56,058 bases of DNA from Methanospirillaceae archaeon (GCA_016926505.1 JAFGOM010000023.1:1-56058); one strand, 5' to 3'; counted from the first letter of the stretch, positions 35,237-43,999 are shown. Notes: generated by a model from the letters alone, not told the origin. Program-made: numbers and translations.

Positions 35237-38176
35237 ATGCTGCACGATGATGAGGATCTCTCAGATTATGAGAATATCATCTCTTCTAACCTGGGAACCG
35301 TCCAGTTTATCGGTGAACTTCCATTCAGTGATACTGACCGGGATCTCCTCTGCAGATCAGTTTGCGGAACCATAACGAACCATCAGGATCTCTTCTCTTT
35401 CTGCGAGACGTATCCTGTCTCGATTGCATATTTCCTCATTACAAAGGCGATAAAATCTCCTGATATCGAGACCTTCTGGGAACTGGTTTTTTCCGGGCTC
35501 GGGATTGCAAAAACCCCCGAAAATCAGGAATTGTGCATGCAGACCTTTCTCTCTGTTCTTAACCGTTCAGACACGCTCTTCTCTTTAGAGGATTCATCGG
35601 TTCAGGATTTCTTCTACCTCCTTGGTCTGCACTGCCTGATACAAAAGGATGCATGCCATGACCTCGAGAACCTGGTATCTGAGCTCTCACGGGGGATACA
35701 TGCAAACGAAACGAATGCAATCCAGGAGTTACTGGAGCCGGAAGAGTCTCATAAGAGAAAGGAAGAGGCAACACGACTTGATGAGATGCTGCATCACTCC
35801 GGCAGTACGCAGGATTTTGAGTTATTCCTGAAAAAACTGGCTGTTATTGCTCTTTTCCATAAAGAGAAGGATATTTCCCGGACTGCATACACCCTGTTGC
35901 ACAAGATATACCGCTCGATATCTGATGATGAGATAACGGTCTCACCTGAGATAGAACAGGGATTATCAGTAATTTTTGAGAGAGAATCCCCTGATAATGC
36001 ACTGAGCAGGATACCTGAAGGAGAGCATCCTGAGATTGAGCGGATTTTACAGGAACAGAACAAAATCCCGATCCTTCTCACCGAGATCCTCCGGGACCAG
36101 AAAGAATCCCTTTTGGATCAGTATAAAGAGGTGATCTATGCGATAAAATCAGAACTGATATCAGAGATCCAAAATCACCTCAAAGAAACGCTCTTCTCAA
36201 TTAATGAAGCACGGATAAAGACCCAGTACCAGATCGAGAAGAACAAAACAAAATTTGTCGATGATATCTCGCAGTGCATCAATTCTGCACGGACCCTTGA
36301 AGATACCGTTACTGCCATCCAGTCGGCGATTGAGCAGAATACTGAGGAGATCAGGTCATATGTCTCTTCCATGCGTTCTGAGATCCATTCTGATCTTGTT
36401 GCACAGCAGGGGGACTCAGAGATTATCAGGAACTCACTGGACCGGTTCGTCTCATCCATCAACCCGTCAATAACCGAGATCCTCACCGAGATTCGGAGAA
36501 ACAATGCAGATACCCTTGATCTGCTTCAGATCGTTGAAGATAAAACAAAGAGCACGATAGAAGAGAGTGAACAGACCATTATTGCAGATCTGGGAGATCA
36601 GTTGCAGGCATTAGATGCCCTTGTGCAGTCCTCGAGAACTGATATCGTTACCGAGATGAGACAGGAAAATACCGCAGCCTCAGATCTCCTGCAGAATATC
36701 CAGGCCAGGAACGAGAGGAACATGGATGCAATGAACGAGATCTCACAGGCAGTGATTGCAGGGATTGCAGACCAGAAGGATGCGGCAGAGTCTTTGCATT
36801 CCGTTCTTCTCGAGGTGGGAAACGATGTATTGCGCACCAAAGAGGACATGCTTCTTGTACTGCAGGATTTAGGGGATATCACCAAAGCACGGATTGATGA
36901 GAGTGAGCTCCTCATCTCCTCTGAGATACAGGAGCACATCGACACGTTACGTTCCTCGTTCTCTTCATCTCATTCCCAACTGCTCTCTTTATTTCAGCAG
37001 AGCAGGGGAGATACACGGGATCTGTTGCACAAGATCGAGAGCAGAACCTTAAGCAGGATAACGGAGAGCGAGATTGCCACGACGAACCGGATTGAATCAC
37101 GGGTCTCTGCACTCTCTGATTCGCTCGAAACCGCCAGGTTTTACCTTGGATCAAAGGTCCTTGAGAATAAGGAGGACATGCTTTCGGTTTTACGGGAGAT
37201 TGAAGCGGTACAGAGGAATCATCAGGAAAAGGATCGGGACCGTGTTATCGATGAGGTAAAAACACAGGTCTCTTCATTGAATGACTCAATAAAGACAGCA
37301 GAATCAGGTGTCAGAACCGATATCGAAGCAGAAAAGGAGGCTTTGGAATCAGGTATCGGGGAGATAAAAGCAGGTACACAGTCACTGATGGCAGATGTGG
37401 AAGCACGAATCGTTGAAGAGATCCGCCTGCAGAACTCCCTCCTGCACGAGTTTAAGGACTCATCTCTTGTTACCATCGGGGACGTCCAGGAGAAGGTTAT
37501 TGACTCTGCACTCGTTATCGAGGAGATGAAGGATATCCAGACAAGGTTTACCTCTGATGTATCATACAGGATTGACGGGCTTGTCTCTCAGTTGCAGGAT
37601 ATCGCACAGAAAAGGGAGAGCGGAGAGAATATCGAGGTATCCCGGCTCAGACAAAAAGCCCGTACCCTTCTTCGGGAAGGATCAATTGATGATCTAATTC
37701 CGGTATATCACGAGATAATTGCGCTCAATCCCGGTGATACCGATGCATGGATCTCTCTTGCCTACCTCTCCATCAAGAACGGGGCATATGATGAAGGGAT
37801 ACGGATCATCCGGACTGAGCTTGCCGATGGATATACCAGCGATCTTCTCGACTTCTGGTATGCATATGCCAGGTATAAATCCGGCATCACCGATACGATG
37901 CCGTACGAGACTGAATCACGGTTCACTGAAGCGCGACGGATGTATCAGGCTGCCAGGTACGACGAGGCCCGGATACTGCTTGAATCAATCGGGTCCTGCC
38001 ATCCCAACGACCCGAGGTATGCAATATATCGTGCATTCTGTCTTTTAAAGACCGGAGATCTGGTTGCGGCCCGGTCCTGGGTTTCCCGGTGTCATGAACT
38101 CGATCCTGCAGATCGGAAGGTCTCTGAACTGCTTGTCACCCTGGCAGTAAAGATTAACCAGCCCGGTTCAGAGTGA
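35237..38176 (+). CDS. Giant coiled-coil protein with C-terminal TPR domain
   Basis: The 979-residue soluble protein has an N-terminal helical domain (about 1-280), a long coiled coil (about 290-790) and C-terminal TPR repeats (about 810-975, for example EIIALNPGDTDAWISLAYLS). The coiled coil is built from loosely repeating units of 60-80 residues with phrases such as LDLLQIVEDKTKSTIEESEQ, SDLLQNIQARNERNMDAMNE and DLLHKIESRTLSRITESE. There is no signal peptide or membrane helix. The arrangement, a fibrous rod with a peptide-binding end, suits a cytoskeletal or scaffold role. I do not recognise a family. It ends 13 bases before the convergent CoM operon. Confidence 0.8.
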   Translation: MLHDDEDLSDYENIISSNLGTVQFIGELPFSDTDRDLLCRSVCGTITNHQDLFSFCETYPVSIAYFLITKAIKSPDIETFWELVFSGLGIAKTPENQELCMQTFLSVLNRSDTLFSLEDSSVQDFFYLLGLHCLIQKDACHDLENLVSELSRGIHANETNAIQELLEPEESHKRKEEATRLDEMLHHSGSTQDFELFLKKLAVIALFHKEKDISRTAYTLLHKIYRSISDDEITVSPEIEQGLSVIFERESPDNALSRIPEGEHPEIERILQEQNKIPILLTEILRDQKESLLDQYKEVIYAIKSELISEIQNHLKETLFSINEARIKTQYQIEKNKTKFVDDISQCINSARTLEDTVTAIQSAIEQNTEEIRSYVSSMRSEIHSDLVAQQGDSEIIRNSLDRFVSSINPSITEILTEIRRNNADTLDLLQIVEDKTKSTIEESEQTIIADLGDQLQALDALVQSSRTDIVTEMRQENTAASDLLQNIQARNERNMDAMNEISQAVIAGIADQKDAAESLHSVLLEVGNDVLRTKEDMLLVLQDLGDITKARIDESELLISSEIQEHIDTLRSSFSSSHSQLLSLFQQSRGDTRDLLHKIESRTLSRITESEIATTNRIESRVSALSDSLETARFYLGSKVLENKEDMLSVLREIEAVQRNHQEKDRDRVIDEVKTQVSSLNDSIKTAESGVRTDIEAEKEALESGIGEIKAGTQSLMADVEARIVEEIRLQNSLLHEFKDSSLVTIGDVQEKVIDSALVIEEMKDIQTRFTSDVSYRIDGLVSQLQDIAQKRESGENIEVSRLRQKARTLLREGSIDDLIPVYHEIIALNPGDTDAWISLAYLSIKNGAYDEGIRIIRTELADGYTSDLLDFWYAYARYKSGITDTMPYETESRFTEARRMYQAARYDEARILLESIGSCHPNDPRYAIYRAFCLLKTGDLVAARSWVSRCHELDPADRKVSELLVTLAVKINQPGSE

Positions 38177-38189
38177 CCGGTCATGCTTT

Positions 38190-39302
38190 TTATCTGATAA
38201 TCTCCATAAACCGGGATGCTATCTTTTGGGCAGGAAACGGGATATCAGAAACCTTGGTATTGCCGGGTTTGAGAAGTACATGGATAAAGGATGGTCCTTC
38301 TCCCTTCTCATGAAGGGCCACTTTCAGTTCAGTTTCATTCCGGACCTTTCTGGTTCTCGTAAGGCCAGCACCGATTGCAAGCAGTTCAAGATCACTCCTG
38401 TTCCATGCAGCAGTCATCTGCCCGCCGGTGCTGCCAAATGCTCCGTTGTCAAGTGCAACGATCGTGAGGTTGGAAGGGGATTCTGATGCAACGGTGGGAA
38501 GAATCGCAGTTCCAAGCAGGCTGCCGTCACCGTCAAGAACAATGACGTCCCGTTCCTGCCCGAGAGCAAGTCCAAGCCCGATGGGTGTCGCCTGTGTGTA
38601 ACTGCCAAGCATGTAAAAGTTCTCCGGCCGATCTCGTACGGCATACAACTCCTTTGAGGGGACGCCGATATTTGCCACCACCAGCTCACCGGTCAGTTCC
38701 TGTGCAACGACCCTGATAGCTTCTCCCCGTATCATCTCCGGTTCGACGATCTCTCTATGATATGCAAGAGAGACCTGGCGTGCCCGTGAAGGAAATGCAG
38801 GATCGCTCCCGCTGTCAGTACTCTGTTCCCAGAATTGCGGTGATATAAGGATGACATGGATCTCGGATCTCTCAAATGACTGTACAACCGCGTTTCGTAT
38901 CTGTTCCGGGGAGCCATCGGCAACAATGGTACAGGATATGCCGGTTGCCTGTAAAATATCAGGTATTTTCTGGTTAAAGGGGATCTGTGCCGGTATCTTC
39001 TCCTGGTATACTCCTCTCCAGCTCGCAAGAATGGGAAGGGGCAGGTGGTATAACGCGGTTAAGGTAAGCAGGGCGTTTAAGGAGTTGCCCAGTCCTGAGC
39101 TCTGCATCTGCAATACTGCCCTCTGGCCGGAGAGGGCAAGCCCTGCACAGAGACCAACCCCGTCCTCCTCCCGGTTGACCGTAATATAGGTAAAATCCTC
39201 TTGTAAGACAGAGCAGAGGTTCTTCGTCCTGTCACAGGGAAGGGAGACAACGTAATTGACTGACTCTTCTGCAAGAATTCGCGATACTTCTCTCTCAATC
39301 AT
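38190..39302 (-). CDS. comDE: Sulfopyruvate decarboxylase, fused alpha and beta subunits (ComDE)
   Basis: The 370-residue thiamine diphosphate enzyme decarboxylates sulfopyruvate to sulfoacetaldehyde in CoM synthesis. The N-terminal half matches ComD (pyrimidine-binding domain, VNREEDGVGLCAGLALSGQR near residue 50 with the cofactor-activating Glu, then QSSGLGNSLNAL). The C-terminal half matches ComE (pyrophosphate-binding domain with VLDGDGSLLG and DNGAFGSTGGQMT). Some methanogens encode these as two genes; here they are fused. Start ATG 39302 overlaps the cysteate synthase stop as ATGA; the longer frame to 39335 would overlap more and is unneeded. It is the last gene of the six-gene operon. 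Confidence 0.92.
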   Translation of the reverse strand: MIEREVSRILAEESVNYVVSLPCDRTKNLCSVLQEDFTYITVNREEDGVGLCAGLALSGQRAVLQMQSSGLGNSLNALLTLTALYHLPLPILASWRGVYQEKIPAQIPFNQKIPDILQATGISCTIVADGSPEQIRNAVVQSFERSEIHVILISPQFWEQSTDSGSDPAFPSRARQVSLAYHREIVEPEMIRGEAIRVVAQELTGELVVANIGVPSKELYAVRDRPENFYMLGSYTQATPIGLGLALGQERDVIVLDGDGSLLGTAILPTVASESPSNLTIVALDNGAFGSTGGQMTAAWNRSDLELLAIGAGLTRTRKVRNETELKVALHEKGEGPSFIHVLLKPGNTKVSDIPFPAQKIASRFMEIIR

Positions 39303-40570
39303 CTGGCATCCATCCATTGCCGTATCTGTGTACATACCTGTTTTACCGATTCTTCTTTTCCGATATGGGCTCCTGGCTCTACCGGCAGGAGATGGTAGTC
39401 TTCTCTCACCCTCTGGTACCCGCCACCGGTGATGTGCAGAAGGATGGTCTCGTCGCGGTCTGCCTCTCCTGCACGAACAGCCTGCATGAGGGAGGCAACG
39501 CAGACTGCAGCGGCAGGATCCAGGTCAATCCCCTCGTGTCTGGTAAAATACGCCCCTGCTTTTTTTGCCTCGTCATTGGTGATTGCATTCATCTTTCCCC
39601 GGGTGGCAGAAAGAGCATCAAAGACCCCTCCGCAGATACTGTACGGCGGGTTCCGGTTTGTAAGAACCGGTGCAGATACCTTTCCCGTGGCATTCTCTGC
39701 ATCAGGCATGTCGGTATCAGGGATTATTTCCCGTCTCCCTGCATGGTATGCCGAGACCATCGGGATAAAGGGGATATTCTGCGAGAGATACAGGCGGGGA
39801 AGCGTTGTACCAAACCTCCCGTCCCGGATCAGGCGTTGTGCCATCTCCCAGGCAGCAATGCCCCCTGTTCCGCTTCCCACGGCCTGGAAATACCAGTCAG
39901 GCAGCGACCCGATAACCGATACCGCATCAAGCATCGCAGTCCCCATTCCGTCACGACGTGCCGGATTTTTTGCTCCACCTTCCGGGATGACACCCTCCAT
40001 TTCGCAGATCCGGTTACCGGCAGCAATGGCATCCGAATAATCCCCGTCAACGGTGACAAGAAAGACATTATCGGTCTCTTTTGTTGTCCAGATACTTGCT
40101 ACTGCAGATGACGGAACCGTGATTATCACCGGAATTCCTGAATATGCCGAGACCTGGGCAAATGCACGCCCGGTATTACCTGCTGATGCGACAAGGAGAA
40201 TTGAGTTCGTACATTCGAGACGTCTCTGCATGGTCGGAAGTGCTTCGAGTTCCTTAAACGAGCAGGTTACCAGGTTTGCCTGTCTTTCAGGCCAGTATCC
40301 TGAGAAACAGATGTACAGATTCGATAATCCCAGTTCCGGGCCCAGATTTTCGCTACGGTAGGTCACCGGTCCGGCATCGGTTAAAACGGTCCCGTGACAG
40401 CAGAGCCAGTCAGTGAACCGGAACATCCCTGCATGTTTTTTCTGAATAACAAACCGCTTCTCCTGATACTGTGGCTGCAGGAGCCCGAAGCATCCGTTCG
40501 GACACTCATTGGTATACTGATCCGGTACTGTGGCTTTGCAGACCGGACATTGCAGGATATACTCTCCCAT
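39299..40570 (-). CDS. Cysteate synthase (threonine synthase-like PLP enzyme)
   Basis: The 423-residue enzyme resembles threonine synthase but sits beside comDE, as do the cysteate synthases of Methanosarcinales and Methanomicrobiales, which convert O-phosphoserine and sulfite to cysteate. It has an N-terminal Cys zinc-ribbon-like part (CPVCKATVPDQYTNECPNGC), the probable PLP lysine in TCSFKELEALP near residue 105, the phosphate-binding SAGNTGRAFAQ loop and the GSGTGGIAAWE loop. The ATG at 40570 is preceded by AGGTGA at ideal spacing, better than the GTG at 40579. Transamination of cysteate then gives sulfopyruvate, the ComDE substrate; no aminotransferase is in the window. Distinguishing cysteate from threonine synthase rests on context. 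Confidence 0.88.
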   Translation of the reverse strand: MGEYILQCPVCKATVPDQYTNECPNGCFGLLQPQYQEKRFVIQKKHAGMFRFTDWLCCHGTVLTDAGPVTYRSENLGPELGLSNLYICFSGYWPERQANLVTCSFKELEALPTMQRRLECTNSILLVASAGNTGRAFAQVSAYSGIPVIITVPSSAVASIWTTKETDNVFLVTVDGDYSDAIAAGNRICEMEGVIPEGGAKNPARRDGMGTAMLDAVSVIGSLPDWYFQAVGSGTGGIAAWEMAQRLIRDGRFGTTLPRLYLSQNIPFIPMVSAYHAGRREIIPDTDMPDAENATGKVSAPVLTNRNPPYSICGGVFDALSATRGKMNAITNDEAKKAGAYFTRHEGIDLDPAAAVCVASLMQAVRAGEADRDETILLHITGGGYQRVREDYHLLPVEPGAHIGKEESVKQVCTQIRQWMDAR

Positions 40571-40579
40571 TCTTTTCAC

Positions 40580-41812
40580 CTATATCTGGATCTGAAATGT
40601 TCCGCAAAGAATGCGGTTCTTCAGGTCAGCACTTATTCTTTCTCCTCTCCTCCGGTCTGACTGCCGGAGTATAATCGGGGTCTCTCTCCCAAGAACCGGT
40701 ATCGATCCCATATTCATCGTGTATACTTTTCCCGGACAGACACGGGTGCAGGTCCCACAGGATACGCAGTGCGTCGGATCAATAGGGTGACCGGAGACGA
40801 TGGCACCGGTCGGGCAGGATTGTTCTGCCAGGCACGGGGTACACAAGATGCAGGCATCATGCTCCTCAAAAACGGTAAGGGAGGTTCCCTGCCATACCCG
40901 ACTATACCGGGTCATATCAACCTGGCTGCGATCGATGAGATCCACCACCGGCAGGGGAATATCTTCGTCAAGGATGAGAAGGTTTGCGAGGGCATCCTCG
41001 TCAGTAACAGGGATTGCAGCCCCGACTGATACGAGACATTCAGGACCTGCAGAGGTGATAAAACCGCCCATGTACTCAGGGTCCATCCCAAAAAAATCTG
41101 CAGATAATGCAAGGTTTGGTCGTGCCCGGCTGCTCCGGGTTCCGCACCCGAGAACCAGTCCCGGTGCACCGTTCACAAGAACCGGTGTACCGGTATGGAT
41201 AAACCGCATATCCGGATCATTTGCAAGGGGATTTATCTCTCCGCATCCGCTCACGGTAGCCCCGTCTGCGTTACCCGGAAAGGGGATGACAGAAAATATC
41301 GTAACCTGTTCTTTGTCTTTTTGATTGACAAAGGCAGAGTAGTTACAAAAGGCACTTCGCGTGGTACAGAGCCGGGCATAGGGTATCTCGTGCCCTGAAA
41401 TGGTTGCCTCGTACCGCTTTCCTTTCGATTCTGCCTCGATCTGCAACTCCGAGCCCCCGGCAATATCCCGAAACAGGTGGCCGCCACCGTACCGGGGGGA
41501 TGCACGGGCGGTACCATACACAATACAGTCCACAATCCCCAGCCCTTCGTTCGGGCAGGGACCGGGGAATGCCGGGACACCGTTTATGGTGATTGCATCA
41601 GCTCTTTTAAAAACACCGGGCTCTGCAACCGGAATCGTCAGGACTGCACAGGTCCCCGACATCACCCCGCAGGTACCGCAGGTGACGACATCGATCTCTT
41701 CCACGGTAGGGATATCGTCTCTCCTGACCCTGTCTTTTAATTCACCTGCCGTGCAGACCGTGGCGATGCCGTCAGCAATTGATCGGGCAATCTCCGGGAT
41801 CGTCTTTTTCAT
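40580..41812 (-). CDS. DUF39 protein with C-terminal 2[4Fe-4S] ferredoxin (methanogenesis marker 16)
   Basis: The 410-residue protein has a DUF39 domain (about 1-320) with conserved cysteines in VTCGTCGVMSGTCAVL and PGPCPNEGLGIVDC, and a C-terminal ferredoxin domain: CILCTPCLAEQSCP and CVSCGTCTRVCP, giving two cubane sites. DUF39 proteins make homocysteine from aspartate semialdehyde and sulfide in anaerobes, a reductive thiolation of an aldehyde. Sulfoacetaldehyde, made by the next two gene products, is an analogous aldehyde, so this protein is a strong candidate for the last step to CoM. The start ATG overlaps the Fe-S protein stop (ATGA). The assignment as the terminal enzyme is inference from chemistry and operon. 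Confidence 0.88.
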   Translation of the reverse strand: MKKTIPEIARSIADGIATVCTAGELKDRVRRDDIPTVEEIDVVTCGTCGVMSGTCAVLTIPVAEPGVFKRADAITINGVPAFPGPCPNEGLGIVDCIVYGTARASPRYGGGHLFRDIAGGSELQIEAESKGKRYEATISGHEIPYARLCTTRSAFCNYSAFVNQKDKEQVTIFSVIPFPGNADGATVSGCGEINPLANDPDMRFIHTGTPVLVNGAPGLVLGCGTRSSRARPNLALSADFFGMDPEYMGGFITSAGPECLVSVGAAIPVTDEDALANLLILDEDIPLPVVDLIDRSQVDMTRYSRVWQGTSLTVFEEHDACILCTPCLAEQSCPTGAIVSGHPIDPTHCVSCGTCTRVCPGKVYTMNMGSIPVLGRETPIILRQSDRRRGERISADLKNRILCGTFQIQI

Positions 41813-42486
41813 ATTCTGATATCCTCTACCCTGACGACCATCCCGGCTTTTGTCTGAATTACCATGTTCACAACGCCGGTATGGGAGAGATCCATCATGC
41901 AGTATCCCGGCAGAAAACGCTGTCTTCTCCCGAATTCAGGGGGATTTTTGATCGTCTGTGCTATCCCCTCAAACCCGATGACATGGTATGCCCTGATATC
42001 CTTGACAGCAGCGGGATTATTTCGTGCTATCATCGGAGATACGACGTGGCAGGTTACAAGACCGGTTATCAGGTCTGATGACAGGACTGAGAGGACATGC
42101 TGTACCGGGCACCCGGCACCCATGGGTCTGCCAAGGAGCGTGTCACCCGCACCGATATCCATCCTTTCCACCATGTCAGGCCGAAACGGCAGGATGATCT
42201 TTCGTGCTGACGGCTCTCCTGCAAAGGGATCAATGATAAAATCATAGTGATTGCCTATGATATCGATGCCGGTATATCGGACAGTAGATCGTGGATCACA
42301 CTTCTCTTCGGGTTTTCCGGTCTGCCCGTGATAGTAAGGGCAGTCTTTCTCCTCTTTTTCCCCCTCCTGTACCCGTCTGACAAAGGTCTCACAATCCGGT
42401 GCCCCGCAGAGCCCGCAGTCATGCCCCGGGGGGGTCCACTCCTCTTTCGTATCAGTCACCCCTGAATGAAAAATCAGGATTGTCAA
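41809..42486 (-). CDS. Fe-S cluster-binding protein of the CoM operon
   Basis: The protein (up to 225 residues) has an N-terminal FeS domain of the type found in corrinoid Fe-S proteins: CGLCGAPDCETF, followed by DCPYY, four cysteines for one [4Fe-4S] cluster. The rest is a beta-rich domain with the conserved block LLGRPMGAGCPVQHVL near residue 112, CHVVSP and the C-terminal GYCMMDLSHTG. Best start is uncertain: TTG at 42486 or GTG at 42459, both inside the end of the GTPase gene, so translation is coupled. It ends overlapping the DUF39 gene. A likely role is electron delivery or cluster transfer to the DUF39-ferredoxin. The family is methanogen-associated but uncharacterised as far as I know. 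Confidence 0.8.
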   Translation of the reverse strand: MTILIFHSGVTDTKEEWTPPGHDCGLCGAPDCETFVRRVQEGEKEEKDCPYYHGQTGKPEEKCDPRSTVRYTGIDIIGNHYDFIIDPFAGEPSARKIILPFRPDMVERMDIGAGDTLLGRPMGAGCPVQHVLSVLSSDLITGLVTCHVVSPMIARNNPAAVKDIRAYHVIGFEGIAQTIKNPPEFGRRQRFLPGYCMMDLSHTGVVNMVIQTKAGMVVRVEDIRI

Positions 42487-43159
42487 GGGAACGGATCATG
42501 CCGAAGTGATTCTGCCATCCGATCTCCCGCTTCCCGACACAGATGGTGCAGACTCCCAAAGGCGGGGCACCCAGAAGGGTGATAGAACCGGGATCCTGTA
42601 CCGGTTCCTGGTTTTCTATTGCACGGAAGAGATACCGAAGTCCTGTTCCCTGGATGGCATTGGTCTCGATGATATCAAGGCTGTTGTTGACTTCACAGAT
42701 TCTCTCCCGAAACACCTCTTTTTCAGCCTGTGAGATGAGATCGGTATGGGTCACAACGGCAATATCAGAAAGACCGAGCATGGCACTCATCTTAAAAGGG
42801 GTATGGATCCCGGCGATGGCACTGACAACAACGATCCCGAGAGACTGGGTGAGGAACGGTGAGCAACGCAGGCATAATCCTGCACTCTCAACAATGAGGA
42901 TATCTGCTTTTTCCTGCTCTGCCCAGGTTATTGCATCAGAGAGAACAAGGATGCCGACATGATCGGGACAGACATCCCCGGAATACACCTTTTTTGTAGG
43001 GATGTGAAACTCTTCTGCCAGTTCAATATCCTCAAATGCCCGAACAACATCAATTTTCAGGTAACAGATCCGGGTATCCGGGAGATACTGCTTGATAATC
43101 TGCCGTGCAACCGTGGTCTTTCCTGCCGAGGGAGGCCCGGCAATGATAAGAAGTTTCAT
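42452..43159 (-). CDS. HypB/UreG-like P-loop GTPase with two CxxC motifs
   Basis: From ATG 43159 (ATGA overlap with the ABC gene stop) the protein is 235 residues. Its P-loop is GPPSAGKTT near residue 8. Switch-like Asp and Glu follow in LKIDVVRAFEDIE and ADILIVESAG, and the specificity motif is VVTHTDL, the SIMIBI-class pattern of HypB/UreG metallochaperones. Unusual are two CxxC motifs: GLCLRCSPFL near residue 95 and GVCTICVGKRE near 210, suited to binding a metal. The gene is second in the CoM operon. I infer a metallocofactor-insertion or cluster-maturation role for a partner in the operon; nickel or iron cannot be told apart. Confidence 0.82.
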   Translation of the reverse strand: MKLLIIAGPPSAGKTTVARQIIKQYLPDTRICYLKIDVVRAFEDIELAEEFHIPTKKVYSGDVCPDHVGILVLSDAITWAEQEKADILIVESAGLCLRCSPFLTQSLGIVVVSAIAGIHTPFKMSAMLGLSDIAVVTHTDLISQAEKEVFRERICEVNNSLDIIETNAIQGTGLRYLFRAIENQEPVQDPGSITLLGAPPLGVCTICVGKREIGWQNHFGMIRSLDNPDFSFRGD

Positions 43160-43935
43160 CCGCAACTGACACTCCGGATGAGTTCACCTGCCCGGATCAT
43201 CTCACGCATCTGGCACAGGGTCTCATCTGTCCTGGTAACCCAGGCAATGGCTTCTCTCTCTTCATCTCCCGGCTCGAGGATCCTGTCCACCCCTCCGTTC
43301 TTCATGACGATCCTCCGGCCCGAAAGGAGTGAGATCAGGGGGTCATGGGTTACAAAGATCAGGGATTTCCTGTGATTCTTTAAACACGAGATCACTTTTT
43401 CCTTGAAAATTCCGGCATTCTCAACTTCATCAAGGAGGACGATGGGTGCATCTGATATCAGGATGGCATCAGCGATCATAAGAGACCGGGTCTGACCCCC
43501 GGAAAGTGAGGTCATCCGGGCCGAGGCGGTTATCTTTTCACCGGTAAACTCGTTTGCAAGGATGATGGTCCGGTTGATAACGCCGGTCTCATCCATCTTT
43601 CGTGATCTGACGTGCATTCCTAAAAATTCCTGCACCGTGAGATCTGAGAGGCATTTGGTATTCTGGGTGATTAAAGCAACCGGCTTTTGTGCAGGGTTCC
43701 TGATGAAATGCTCGGGTGGATATGTTCCGTTTACAAGAATCGTTCTTTTCGTGACGGTATCATGGTGTGCAAACATCTCAATATCAGAGATAAAAGCGCT
43801 TTTACCCGAACCCGTGGGTCCGACGATCGAGAGGGTATCGCCAGGAGAGATTACAATCCTGTCAAATCCTTCCGGTTTCCCGTCCCGGGTTATTCCGGGA
43901 AGGATGGTTATCTCTACGATCTCCTGGAGTTGCAT
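43156..43935 (-). CDS. Stand-alone ABC-type ATPase of the CoM operon
   Basis: The 259-residue protein, from ATG 43935, has Walker A GPTGSGKSAF, signature LSGGQTRSLMIADAIL, Walker B APIVLLDEVENAGIF and H-loop FVTHDPLISLL. The D-loop position reads VENAGI rather than the common SGLD. No permease or binding protein is nearby, and the other operon members are soluble, so it is probably a soluble ATPase rather than a transporter part, akin to SufC or to AtwA-type activation ATPases in principle. It is the first gene of the operon and the start lies about 60 bases after a TATA-like box. An alternative TTG lies upstream at 43956. Confidence 0.82.
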   Translation of the reverse strand: MQLQEIVEITILPGITRDGKPEGFDRIVISPGDTLSIVGPTGSGKSAFISDIEMFAHHDTVTKRTILVNGTYPPEHFIRNPAQKPVALITQNTKCLSDLTVQEFLGMHVRSRKMDETGVINRTIILANEFTGEKITASARMTSLSGGQTRSLMIADAILISDAPIVLLDEVENAGIFKEKVISCLKNHRKSLIFVTHDPLISLLSGRRIVMKNGGVDRILEPGDEEREAIAWVTRTDETLCQMREMIRAGELIRSVSCG

Positions 43936-43991
43936 AGGAAGTATTGGGTGCACCAATCTTTAATAATTTGGTAAAGAAGCAGCAAATTAAC

Positions 43992-43999
43992 CTTATAAG
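43992..43999 (-). promoter_or_regulatory. TATA-like promoter of the CoM biosynthesis operon
   Basis: CTTATAAG lies about 60 bases before the first ATG (43935) on the minus strand, with expected transcription start near 43970. The surrounding stretch is strongly AT-rich. Confidence 0.5.

Noticed and set aside
39317-40111. 264-codon open frame on the plus strand
   Set aside because: Antisense to cysteate synthase; Cys/Arg-rich composition typical of a shadow frame.
40800-41324. 174-codon open frame on the plus strand
   Set aside because: Antisense to the DUF39-ferredoxin gene, whose cysteine motifs and operon overlaps are clear.
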